The translations under genes were made by a program, and so were the position numbers. A model generated the notes under the pieces. The model had not been told where the DNA came from. It ran no database searches and saw only the letters and a list, made by a program, of their open reading frames with translations. This document shows, one piece after another, positions 44,469 to 53,335 of a DNA stretch of 64,000 bases. The DNA lies in NCBI GenBank assembly GCA_964454335.1, contig CAYVVT010000003.1, positions 1-64,000 of the forward strand. Reading direction: 5' to 3'. Within the stretch, counting starts at the first letter, position 1; each line of letters opens with the position of its first letter. This DNA is from CAYVVT01 sp964454335. GTDB taxonomy: Bacteria; Fidelibacterota; UBA8477; JABMPR01.

Positions 44469-46006
44469 GGTAAGAGGAGCATCTTTCTTGCTGCCGAGTG
44501 CGGTCCGGATATCAGACGGTATACATATATTCCTGCTGGCAGATCACCAGCGTCCCAATGAAAGCTGTGACTACCAGCCGGTCTCACTCCAAGATCAATA
44601 GCAGCTTCTGATGTACCCTGAAGACTGAAGATCTCCAGACGAACACCTCCAGGAGTATCCATGCTGTAGCTGATGACGGTGCTGGGATTGAATGGATTCG
44701 GGTAGTTCCCGTGCAGCTTGAAATCCAGCTTGTTCGCAATGGTCTCCTGGTATTCTAGAGTTGGATCGGGAGCCAGCTTCATGAAGCCGAAATTGTTAGG
44801 TTCCGGAGGCGTCCGGGAATCAGAATCCACAAATACGATGTAGCCACCGTCCTCTGTCAGACCGATATATTCTCCAGCATTATTGCCTTCGCTGACAGGT
44901 GGGTATACGGCCTCCCATACGGTCGTTCCAGAAGCATTGGTTTTGACGAGATATGCTTTCCATTCATCTGAGGGACCAGCGGGATGACCTGAACCTGAAT
45001 AACCGTATTCATCTCCTGATCCTCCGCATATGATGAATCCTCCATCAGATGTTTCCCTGACGCCGTATGCCTCATCATGGATGTATTCTGCGTCGTATCC
45101 GCGCGGTTGTCCAAAGGTCCTGTGCCATTCTTCCACACCCTCACTGTCGATCTTCATCAGCAGGTAATCCCAGTTGACGACGTCGTAGGAGGTCGTATGG
45201 CCACCGAGGATATAACCACCGTCACTGCAGAGATCGAAATCATAGAGATGCTCGTCCTCACCTCCGCCATAGATCCATCTCGACAGGGTAACCCCGTCCT
45301 CGTCAGTCTCGATAAGACAGAAATCCTGATGATCTCCGGAACCGGGTGTGTATTCCCAGACCGTAGAACAGACGGCGAAACCATTCGCCAACTGCCGAAC
45401 CTTCGTCCCCTGGGGAGCATCAATATTCTGCTCCCACTCTTCCTCACCAGCATCATCGACCTTGAGGAGGAAGCCATCACCTTCATCGACGATGAAAACG
45501 AAGCCCTGAAACTCGGCAAAGTTTGGTGCATTCTTGTAGCCTGTGAGGATGAAGCCGCCATCAGTAGCTGCATCGATCCCGCGGATTCCGCCTACACCGC
45601 CAGAGCTGTAAAACCTTTCCCAGATTACTTCCCCATCAAGGTCAAGCTTCGTCAGGAAGCGTTGTGTTCGCTCAACTGCTGGATCGAAAATGGCACCGCC
45701 CGCTATATAGCCGTCATCTGTTTCTATTATGCAGTAGCCAGTTCCACGCCGGCCAGCGGTACCGAATTGCTGCTGCCACTCCAAAGCGCCATTAGAGTTT
45801 ACCTTTATAATGAGCATATCGTCAGCACTGGAGGCTTCGATCCCATTTCCTATGCCAATGTAACCACCATCCGATGTCTGCATGCCCTCGTGAACATGCT
45901 CCTCTGTGTTGGTACCCTGACCCAGGAACCATTCCATTTCCGGAGCCTGGGCGTGGAGCGTACCAGCGAGGACCAGTACAGTTGCTGCAATCCAGTGTTT
46001 CATCAT
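44465..46006 (-). CDS. Secreted repeat protein with C-terminal T9SS sorting domain
   Basis: Like its neighbour, this 513-residue protein has a signal peptide and repeats with SDGGYI and LxKxDxxGxxxWE. Residues about 425-513 are a typical type IX secretion A-type sorting domain: NYPNPFNPSTVISYSM, GVRLEIFSLQG, GIYVYRLISG and a basic end. It should be exported through the T9SS and attached to the surface or released. It is linked to 46003 and 43233 by ATGA overlaps. Confidence 0.9.
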   Translation of the reverse strand: MMKHWIAATVLVLAGTLHAQAPEMEWFLGQGTNTEEHVHEGMQTSDGGYIGIGNGIEASSADDMLIIKVNSNGALEWQQQFGTAGRRGTGYCIIETDDGYIAGGAIFDPAVERTQRFLTKLDLDGEVIWERFYSSGGVGGIRGIDAATDGGFILTGYKNAPNFAEFQGFVFIVDEGDGFLLKVDDAGEEEWEQNIDAPQGTKVRQLANGFAVCSTVWEYTPGSGDHQDFCLIETDEDGVTLSRWIYGGGEDEHLYDFDLCSDGGYILGGHTTSYDVVNWDYLLMKIDSEGVEEWHRTFGQPRGYDAEYIHDEAYGVRETSDGGFIICGGSGDEYGYSGSGHPAGPSDEWKAYLVKTNASGTTVWEAVYPPVSEGNNAGEYIGLTEDGGYIVFVDSDSRTPPEPNNFGFMKLAPDPTLEYQETIANKLDFKLHGNYPNPFNPSTVISYSMDTPGGVRLEIFSLQGTSEAAIDLGVRPAGSHSFHWDAGDLPAGIYVYRLISGPHSAARKMLLLP

Positions 46007-48327
46007 CCTGCCTTGATCAATTCAACTTTTGTAGATTCTGCGACTTTCACTTTCAGAAATACGATCAGGGTCTGATTCCCTTCCACATCGTACTCGATCC
46101 CGGTGCGATATGCTTTCCCTTCCGGTATGATCTCACCATCAAGCTTCAGGTCGGGTGTGCCACCGTCCCATTCCTCGATGAGGATGGCCAGATTGTCCAG
46201 TGGTGAATCTGGGTTGGCATTGAAGGTCACCTGTAGATCACCACCCTTGTCTGGCCGGAATACGTATGCACGCTGGGTATAGTCATAGCCCATACCTCCA
46301 TAGGCATCATTCAGGAGTGTGACACCGGGCGGCCGGTTCCATGATTTAGCCAGAGCTAAAAGTGTTTCTGCAGACTTGTTCGTCATACCATACAGAGCCG
46401 CCTCACCATTTGGGTCGCCCCAGCTGAGTGAGGAGTGCGCCGTCCTGTCAGGTGCATTGGCACTACGGCCATCTGAAATCGTCTGGGCCACCGGCCAGTG
46501 ATTCCACCATGGGAAGTGTGAGTATTCTGGTCTTACCTCGAGATTGAACACTTCGAAGCCGCCGCCTTCTCTGAAGATCATGTAAGGTTTGTATTCTGAC
46601 TTGAAATGCGTGAGCTGGATGATGGCATCTTCGAGATCAAATTCAGGATAACCATGTTCCCAGGTATAGGACTTGCTCTCGCCTTTCAGGTTCAACAGGG
46701 TACAGGCTTCCAGCTCTACATTATCCTCGGGCCGGGTCCCGGGCTCGTTCAGCAGAATGGTCTCTTGCCAACCGCCGTAGCCCGGCAGCACCTTCCGCAC
46801 GGTAACGCCATCGGGATAGATGTAGTACATCTCATTCCCCCATTCGCCAAAACCGGTCTCCTGGGGAACATCCTTCTGCCTGAACTTCACATCCATCTGG
46901 AGATAGCGCCAGTTCACCACCACACGAGCGTCGTTGCTTTCGATGATGGCCACCCGGGAACTGCGGCACTGGGTGTCGGACATATGCTCGATACAGCCGG
47001 TACACATCAGTTCACGCGGTCCCTGACTCAGGAACCAGTTGTTGCCGGTCTCGCGGCTCTGATCCGCCATCCATTTGCCGTTCTCTGAGACCTGACAGGC
47101 GGAATAGCGGGTGCCCCGCCAGAACATGACCTTGGTGGGAAGTTCATCGAACTGGACGACGACGTCCATGTGATCACCGGGAGGCCAGAGCGCATCCCAT
47201 TCGGGATAGAATTTCAGTCGTGTATAGTTCGCTCCGAAACGCCCTGAGGCTTTCACCGTAGGGAATTTTCGGGGTTCGAACTGGGGTGGATTCTCTGGAT
47301 TGGATGCTCTGTAGAGAGCCTTGATCTCTTTGGCTGACAAGGCATTAGCATGGATCTTCACTTCATCCACGATCCCATCGAGTGTATACCTGGAAGGATA
47401 GGTGGCCCAGTCACGAATGGGCTCCGAAGGTGGCAGATCCTCCCGGTTCTTGCCAAAGCGAAAGCCTTTCCGCATGTCACTGTAGACGATACCATAGTCG
47501 AACTGGAAGTCGTTGTATGTTCCTTCCAACTTGCCGTCGATATAGACTGCCAGGCCCTTCTGAGCATCATAGGTACCTACAACATGATGCCACTGCATGA
47601 GTTCCATCCCCAGCCGGGTCTTCTTGTTCAAGTCTGAATTGGCTTCGTGCCAAACCGAGGTCGCATCCGACATGTGAAAACCCAGACGGCCTCTGGAATC
47701 CACACCCAGGTAGAATCCTGTGACCTTGTACCTCCCGATGGTGATGATGGGAGCCCAGTTCCAGGGGTACGAACCCAAGGCTATCCACGCTTCAACGGTG
47801 ATGCTCTCGTTCGGCACCAGGGGCTCTGCGCCGGCCAGTCTCAGCGTCTCGCCATCATAAATGGCCTCAAACTCAGCATTACCGATCTCCATGTAGATCT
47901 CGGAGTCGTCCTGCCAGTAGCGACCGGTATTGTCATTGTTTGGCTCCCCGGATCCCAGGATGAAACTCCCACCCTCGAGAAATCTGAATGTGAGTACAAG
48001 ATCATCCTCTTTACCGGATTCTGCCGTCAAGGTATTTCCAGCAACGGAGGGTATCCCATCTGGACGTTGAGGCCTTGGATTGCCTTCAACATAGGAACTG
48101 AAGCCATCAAACTTCAGCGCCGAGCCCTTTACGCCGGGTACGTACTTGGCCAACCCACGGATCTCATAATCGATATCGTTGACGCCTTCAGTGGTATAAT
48201 ACGCGTCCCATTCACCACCATAGGGCATCTGGATGTCCAGATCCTCATCGAAGGCCCAGTGATATTTCACCTGACTGACCCCAGTAGAGATCAGGAAGAC
48301 AAGTGTGCAGATCAGTGCTTTGACCAT
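46003..48327 (-). CDS. Secreted LamG protein with FWRG-type domain and an inserted beta module
   Basis: The 774-residue protein has a signal peptide and a LamG domain (about 20-330: ALKFDGFSSYVEG, SITVEAWIALG, QWHHVVGTYD, DEVKIHANAL) that is interrupted at residues 93-165 by the small beta module found in four other proteins here. The shared unknown domain follows (about 360-774) with VMFWRGTRY, ARVVVNWRYL, GGWQET, FPWWNHWPVAQ and DRTAHSSL. Its stop overlaps the T9SS gene by 4 bp. It sits 34 bp after the modified GH2. Confidence 0.87.
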   Translation of the reverse strand: MVKALICTLVFLISTGVSQVKYHWAFDEDLDIQMPYGGEWDAYYTTEGVNDIDYEIRGLAKYVPGVKGSALKFDGFSSYVEGNPRPQRPDGIPSVAGNTLTAESGKEDDLVLTFRFLEGGSFILGSGEPNNDNTGRYWQDDSEIYMEIGNAEFEAIYDGETLRLAGAEPLVPNESITVEAWIALGSYPWNWAPIITIGRYKVTGFYLGVDSRGRLGFHMSDATSVWHEANSDLNKKTRLGMELMQWHHVVGTYDAQKGLAVYIDGKLEGTYNDFQFDYGIVYSDMRKGFRFGKNREDLPPSEPIRDWATYPSRYTLDGIVDEVKIHANALSAKEIKALYRASNPENPPQFEPRKFPTVKASGRFGANYTRLKFYPEWDALWPPGDHMDVVVQFDELPTKVMFWRGTRYSACQVSENGKWMADQSRETGNNWFLSQGPRELMCTGCIEHMSDTQCRSSRVAIIESNDARVVVNWRYLQMDVKFRQKDVPQETGFGEWGNEMYYIYPDGVTVRKVLPGYGGWQETILLNEPGTRPEDNVELEACTLLNLKGESKSYTWEHGYPEFDLEDAIIQLTHFKSEYKPYMIFREGGGFEVFNLEVRPEYSHFPWWNHWPVAQTISDGRSANAPDRTAHSSLSWGDPNGEAALYGMTNKSAETLLALAKSWNRPPGVTLLNDAYGGMGYDYTQRAYVFRPDKGGDLQVTFNANPDSPLDNLAILIEEWDGGTPDLKLDGEIIPEGKAYRTGIEYDVEGNQTLIVFLKVKVAESTKVELIKAG
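47833..48051 (-). other. Shared small beta module, copy inside the LamG domain
   Basis: Residues 93-165 begin SVAGNTLTAES and end EAIYDGETLRLAG. The order of elements matches the GH29 copies: Gly-containing start, a FRF strand, GGSFILGSGE turn, TGRYWQDDSEIYMEIG, and closing YDGETL. The flanking LamG strands (GFSSYVEG before, NESITVEAW after) are adjacent in other LamG proteins, so this is an insertion. Confidence 0.55.
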
Positions 48328-48361
48328 ATGTTCCTCACATTCTTAAACAACTGATATATAC

Positions 48362-51037
48362 TTATATAGAAGATATTACTTCAGATGTCTCTTTAAGTCC
48401 TCTTGCTGTTGCCGTGAGCCTAATCGTTCCAGGTTGCCTTTCGGATCTGATGACGACCAGGCACAATCCATGGAAGGCACTGCGTTGACTGTCCTGGTAA
48501 CTCTCGAGACTGGTGGGATCCCCATTCCCTACGGCGATGATCTCTCCGGGGCCATCTATCTGGAATGAGATCAGATTGTCGGCGGTGGGACAGAAGTTCT
48601 CTTCAGCATCGAGTATCCTCACAGTAACAAAGGACAGGTCCTCACCATCTGCGCTGATGGTCGTTCTGTCAGCAGAGAGAGCGATCATATCCGGTTTACC
48701 GGCTGTTCTAATCTCTTTCTCAACGAGCATCTCACCGCTCTCATCGTAACCCACCACACGGATGCTGCCCGGTTCATAGACCACGTCATCCCATCGCAAA
48801 CGGTATTCGCCTCGTTCTTCCGACTTCAATCCTTTTGAAACCCCATTCACGAAGAGTTCTGCCGAAGCACAATTCGTATAGCAGAATACTGGCGTCGTCT
48901 CACCTTCCCGTCCAGTCCAGTTCCAATGCGGCAGGATGTGGATCATGGGTTCATCCGTCCAGACGCTTTGATAGAGATAGAACCTGTCCTTGGGGAAACC
49001 GCACATGTCGATAATGCCAAAATAGGAACTATGGGCCGGCCACATATCCTCGTAGGGATCAGGTTCTCCGTGATAATCGAAACCGGACCAGACGTACTGT
49101 CCAGCCAACCAGGGATTGTCGTCCTGGAGTTTGAACTCCAGGTCCGGCAAGGCACCAAATCCGGTATTGATGAGGTCGTATGAAGAGATCTGCATGGAAG
49201 GATGGTTATATCTACGATAGATACGCTCAGCCGGGAAGTGGTATTCTCCCCTGGTGCTCAAGGTGGCCGATGATTCAGTTACCAGCATGGGTGTTTCAGG
49301 ATATTCCTCATGGACATCTTCGATGCTTTCGTGCCAGTAGTTGAAACCACCCACGTCGAAGGTTTCCATAAGCTCCTTATCCAGTCTGATGGTCAGATGG
49401 ATGCCGGAACCCACCGGCCGGGTGGGATCCAGTTCATGACAAATGTCTGTCAGCATCCGAGAATTTCTGGTCCCGTCCTCATCATCCCAGAACTCAAAGA
49501 CATTGGTGCCATCTTCGCCCGGAAACTCCCATCTGGTACCGGAGAGCGAGGGTACCTGGGCTGCCTGACGCAGCTGGCTGATCTCCCGTTTTCTGACATC
49601 CAGTGAAAGGGTTTCACCATCATATTTGCCAAAGAAAGGTGGATCGTCCTCCTTGAAAATGACGAGTTGCCCCTCCTGATCATAGTGGAAAGCCCATTCG
49701 CCATTGATGCTCACCTTGCCATACCCCAATTCGGGTACCTCATTCCCCGTACTCCAAAGAATTACAGAAGGATGGTTTCTATCCCGCAGTACCAGCGCAC
49801 GCATGTCACGTTCAGCCCATTCGTCAAAGAAAAAGCTGTAACTATTGTTGTACATATTCTTGGGTTTCCGCCATTCATCAAATGCTTCGTCCATGACCAG
49901 AATGCCCATCTGATCACAAAGATCCATCTGTTCGGGAGAGGGCGGATTGTGGGCCGTACGGATAGAGTTCACACCCATTGACTGAAGGATCTCCAACTGC
50001 CGCTCGGTGGCTCTTGTATTGACTGCTGCGCCCAGAGGTCCCAGATCATGATGCATGTTCACACCTTTGATCTTCAATTGTCTGCCATTCAGGAAAAAAC
50101 CTTTGTCAGCAGTAAACTCAAATGTTCTGATCCCAAAGGGTGTGACATATTCATCTACCACCCGGCCCCTGACCTTTACCTTGGTCACAACCGTATACAT
50201 GTATGGATCCTCAATGTCCCAGCGATGCGGGTTCTCCACGTCCAACTGCTGAACAAGACTAGTCTTCCTGCCTGCGTTCACAGCATCCTTCGTGGACTGC
50301 GTGGCTATCAGGTTACCTGCGGCGTCCAGAATGCTCGTTTCCAGGCTGATACTGACGTCTTTGTCCCGGTTATTCTCGACCATGGTCTCAACATTCACCA
50401 GGGCATGATCGGCAGTTACGGATGGCGTGCTTACAAAGGTACCCCAATGCGCAACATGAACTGGATCTGTGATGGTCAACCACACATTGCGATAGATCCC
50501 GGAGCCAGGATACCAGCGGGTGGAGAAATCCTTGTTCTCAACCCGTACTGCTACAATGTTCCGTCCCGTTGGATTGATATAAGGAGTAATGTCAAAGGCG
50601 AATGAGGTGTAGCCAAAATGCCAATGTCCAACACTGTCGCCATTGACCCACACCGTTCCATCGCGCATGACACCATCAAATTCGAGCATCACGCGTTTGC
50701 CGGTAGCATCCAGGTCGAAATCCTTGCGATACCAGCCAATACCGGGATAGGGTAGAAATCCACCCTGAAATAGTACATCGGGATTGAAAGGACCTTCGAT
50801 GGCCCAATCGTGCGGAAGATTGAGTGTACGCCATTGGGAATCATCGAAATCACCTGCATGCGCCCCGATGACGTCGTGGTTGATGAAGCGCCAGTCCGTG
50901 TTGAATTTTGTATGGATCCTGGTACTGCCGTCGGCGGGAGTACACCCTGAGATCGCCAGTATGATGAGTGCCAAGAATGCAAGCAGCACAATGACCTGGA
51001 TACCCAGGATCGTTCTTGAATGGATAGATTGTCTCAT
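48362..51037 (-). CDS. GH2 beta-galactosidase-like lipoprotein with insert beside the acid/base
   Basis: I start at ATG 51037, which follows AGGAGGAGATCC; a longer frame (to 51448) would only overlap the GH32 gene. The 891-residue protein has a lipobox (LAISGC), a jelly-roll domain (NLPHDWAIEGPF), an Ig-like domain and a TIM barrel with HHDLGPLG, acid/base Glu433 in STGNEVPE and nucleophile Glu588 in LVTES. C-terminal beta domains follow (about 700-891). Between GNEVPE and RMLTDIC, residues about 440-524 are extra compared with usual GH2 enzymes and hold a permuted form of the shared beta module. The DPTRPV stretch then resumes the barrel. Confidence 0.92.
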   Translation of the reverse strand: MRQSIHSRTILGIQVIVLLAFLALIILAISGCTPADGSTRIHTKFNTDWRFINHDVIGAHAGDFDDSQWRTLNLPHDWAIEGPFNPDVLFQGGFLPYPGIGWYRKDFDLDATGKRVMLEFDGVMRDGTVWVNGDSVGHWHFGYTSFAFDITPYINPTGRNIVAVRVENKDFSTRWYPGSGIYRNVWLTITDPVHVAHWGTFVSTPSVTADHALVNVETMVENNRDKDVSISLETSILDAAGNLIATQSTKDAVNAGRKTSLVQQLDVENPHRWDIEDPYMYTVVTKVKVRGRVVDEYVTPFGIRTFEFTADKGFFLNGRQLKIKGVNMHHDLGPLGAAVNTRATERQLEILQSMGVNSIRTAHNPPSPEQMDLCDQMGILVMDEAFDEWRKPKNMYNNSYSFFFDEWAERDMRALVLRDRNHPSVILWSTGNEVPELGYGKVSINGEWAFHYDQEGQLVIFKEDDPPFFGKYDGETLSLDVRKREISQLRQAAQVPSLSGTRWEFPGEDGTNVFEFWDDEDGTRNSRMLTDICHELDPTRPVGSGIHLTIRLDKELMETFDVGGFNYWHESIEDVHEEYPETPMLVTESSATLSTRGEYHFPAERIYRRYNHPSMQISSYDLINTGFGALPDLEFKLQDDNPWLAGQYVWSGFDYHGEPDPYEDMWPAHSSYFGIIDMCGFPKDRFYLYQSVWTDEPMIHILPHWNWTGREGETTPVFCYTNCASAELFVNGVSKGLKSEERGEYRLRWDDVVYEPGSIRVVGYDESGEMLVEKEIRTAGKPDMIALSADRTTISADGEDLSFVTVRILDAEENFCPTADNLISFQIDGPGEIIAVGNGDPTSLESYQDSQRSAFHGLCLVVIRSERQPGTIRLTATARGLKETSEVISSI
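49466..49720 (-). other. Shared small beta module, permuted copy inside the GH2 barrel
   Basis: Residues 440-524 of the GH2 contain the module's two halves in swapped order. NGEWAFHYDQ...GKYDGETLSL, which corresponds to the closing half of other copies (GEYSQVG...GRFDGTEF), comes first. After a helix-like linker comes LSGTRWEFPGEDG...VFEF, which corresponds to their opening half (LAGTKWTLP...YHYHF). The insert begins six residues after the acid/base Glu433. Confidence 0.5.
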
Positions 51038-51060
51038 GGATCTCCTCCTATCATCCTCTT

Positions 51061-53247
51061 TCAAAGCCAGATCGACCGCAATTCGTGGACTTCCAGCAAA
51101 TTTAAAAATGTCGTTCCGCCCTCCACGATCAAATCCAACCCCGCCCCATCGTGTGAATGCACAACACTCATGGGCATGTAAACCTGGCCATCGTTCCCGA
51201 ATATTTCCAGGGTGAGACGGTCCACCAGGATGCGGAGCCGGATCTTCCCATTCACAGAAGGCATGGATGCGGACAACTCGTCGCAGATCAGTTTTTGAGC
51301 CTGTACATCGTAGATCACAGAGGTGCCTTTGATACCAAAACCGATCTGGACGGCATCTTTGATAGTAAAATCGGCATTGATATCCAGGAACTCGGTTGTG
51401 GTGGTTGTGAGGATGTCCGTCCCCTCCGCAACATCCAGCTCCTTCCACGTATGTGTCTCATCACACAATAATGCGATCTCCTCCACAGGATAAGCAAACA
51501 TGCGTGGTCCGGATTCAGTGCTGCGCAAACTAAGTTCCACTGGAAACAACATGCTCTGATTGAACGGCATTCCCGGTGTTTCTGTCAATCCCCAGGCCAT
51601 CTGGATGCGACGCCCGTCCGATTCGGGAACATTGTTGAATGTCTGTGAAGCATAGAAGCCGTTGCCAAAGTGGAAGCGGATCTCCTCTGTCTCAGGAAAG
51701 AAGCGTTTCCCATCGAATTCTCCGATGATATAATCCCCAGGACCACCGTAGAGGATCCATTTCAGCCTATTCGGATCACCATCAACGGGCAACTGGAACA
51801 GTTCAGGGCAATCCACCAACCGCTCGATCTGAAGCTCGCTCTGATACTCCCAGGTCTTCAGGTCCTGGGATGTGAAGAAAACCATGGCACGTTCATCGAA
51901 ATGCAACACGATTACCCACTGCTCACTGGGCTCGTACCAGATGGCCTTGGGGTCACGGTTGATATAGTCCAGATTCGGTTGAACAGGATTGCCGTCATAG
52001 ATCGTAAAGGTCCTGCCACGATCATTGCTGTAAGCCAACGATTGTGTGAATTTCTTCCCCATAGACCAGGGACTGCGACCACCGGCGGAAGTGTAAATGC
52101 ACACAATGGGATCTTCCTCGCCGGTTTTGAATCCCGTCGTGTTCTTGAAGTCTACCACCGCTGAACCAGAATAAATGGGTCCAAGATGATCAGGATGGAT
52201 CTTGCCGGGTAATTCTTGCCAATGGATCAGGTCCGTGCTGACTGCGTGGCCCCAGGTCTTGTTATAGTCATTTCGAGAATGATCCCAGCCGTAAGGATTA
52301 TGCTGATAGAACAGATGGAATTCGCCATCGTAATACACCAAGCCATTCGGATCGTTGATCCAACCACGCTTCGAGGAGAAATGGAACTGTTGACGCATGG
52401 GCTCGCGATAGAGATCCTCCGATCCCAACAGATCTTCAGCCAGGACCAGCTTGTCCAGAAGGCAGGGATCGCTATCAGTTATTTGCATGGTCCTGATCTC
52501 TATTTCCTCACCAAGCCAAGGGCTGAGGTCGGTCATCACCCAGTAATCGGGAACATCTCTGGCCAGAGCGATATCCAGTTCGCGCACTTGCCTGTCCTGG
52601 TGGAAAATGCCAATCACATTGCGCTCGCCGTCTTCATCAACAGGTAAGTTCAGAATGGGTTTATCAACCAGCACGGATCGGGATATTGGTTTCCCACCCG
52701 GGGGTAGGTCATTCTGAATGATCTGGTCTATGTCAATATGCGCCCATTCCCGTGGATCATCATCCACAATACGGATGCGTGCATCACGATCCCTGAACTC
52801 GGTGACATCCCATGATCTCCAGAACATTGCGTGGAACTCATCCGGGAAGGTCTCGCGGACAACCTGGTCCCCCATGAGCAACTGGATACTCATCAAACGC
52901 CCCTGCTCAGTTGTGATGTTGCGATAGAAGATCTCATGGGAACTTATGAGGAAGTGGATGCTGTTGCGCCGGATCCGGAAAGGCAGAGAGGTCAAGGTAC
53001 CTTTAGCGAACGCATCTTCAAGATCAACACTGGCGGCAAAGCCGGCTCCCAGCGTTCCCACCATCTCGTGAGGTGTCCCCACGCCCATGGGACCAGAGGA
53101 AAACGCATTCCCCGCCGGATGCCAGCCATGGAAGCTGTGCCCCTCGAAATCCTCGATGACGAGGGTATCACAGCCATCCGACTCACAGCCTATCCACAGA
53201 AGAAGGAATACGGGTATCAGATACAAGAAGTGCAGGTGATCCTTCAT
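51061..53247 (-). CDS. GH32-like enzyme with N-terminal beta domains and a Glu-to-Asp acid/base change
   Basis: The 728-residue lipoprotein (LLLWIGC) starts with a beta-sandwich found in GH32 levanases (IEDFEGHSFHGW, GTLTSLPFRI, HIDIDQI; about 28-180). The catalytic propeller carries WINDPNG (nucleophile Asp299) and NRDPK (Asp432). The third motif reads VDCPELF: Asp479 replaces the acid/base Glu of ECP, while the other GH32 (11348) keeps Glu. Shortening the side chain would be expected to weaken or reshape catalysis. A C-terminal beta-sandwich ends the protein. AAGGA lies before the ATG. Confidence 0.9.
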   Translation of the reverse strand: MKDHLHFLYLIPVFLLLWIGCESDGCDTLVIEDFEGHSFHGWHPAGNAFSSGPMGVGTPHEMVGTLGAGFAASVDLEDAFAKGTLTSLPFRIRRNSIHFLISSHEIFYRNITTEQGRLMSIQLLMGDQVVRETFPDEFHAMFWRSWDVTEFRDRDARIRIVDDDPREWAHIDIDQIIQNDLPPGGKPISRSVLVDKPILNLPVDEDGERNVIGIFHQDRQVRELDIALARDVPDYWVMTDLSPWLGEEIEIRTMQITDSDPCLLDKLVLAEDLLGSEDLYREPMRQQFHFSSKRGWINDPNGLVYYDGEFHLFYQHNPYGWDHSRNDYNKTWGHAVSTDLIHWQELPGKIHPDHLGPIYSGSAVVDFKNTTGFKTGEEDPIVCIYTSAGGRSPWSMGKKFTQSLAYSNDRGRTFTIYDGNPVQPNLDYINRDPKAIWYEPSEQWVIVLHFDERAMVFFTSQDLKTWEYQSELQIERLVDCPELFQLPVDGDPNRLKWILYGGPGDYIIGEFDGKRFFPETEEIRFHFGNGFYASQTFNNVPESDGRRIQMAWGLTETPGMPFNQSMLFPVELSLRSTESGPRMFAYPVEEIALLCDETHTWKELDVAEGTDILTTTTTEFLDINADFTIKDAVQIGFGIKGTSVIYDVQAQKLICDELSASMPSVNGKIRLRILVDRLTLEIFGNDGQVYMPMSVVHSHDGAGLDLIVEGGTTFLNLLEVHELRSIWL

Positions 53248-53272
53248 GGGATCCTTAACTGGTTAATGGTCA

Positions 53273-53321
53273 GGCGGCAATCCCCCCAATGGTGCAGGTG
53301 ATCCTACCAGGAATTGCCGCC
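53273..53321 (-). promoter_or_regulatory. Long stem-loop between the GH29 and GH32 genes
   Basis: In the minus-strand transcript a 12-bp stem (nine perfect pairs GGCGGCAAT/ATTGCCGCC, then one wobble and two more pairs) encloses a loop of about 25 nt. There is no U tract after it. It lies 14 nt after the GH29 stop and 26 nt before the GH32 ATG. It may be a processing, attenuation or protein-binding site. Confidence 0.45.
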
Positions 53322-53335
53322 ATAGATAATTTGGT

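Noticed and set aside
51038..51448. N-terminal extension of the GH2 at 48362
   Set aside because: It overlaps the GH32 C-terminal coding region in another frame, while ATG 51037 has a strong RBS and a lipoprotein signal.
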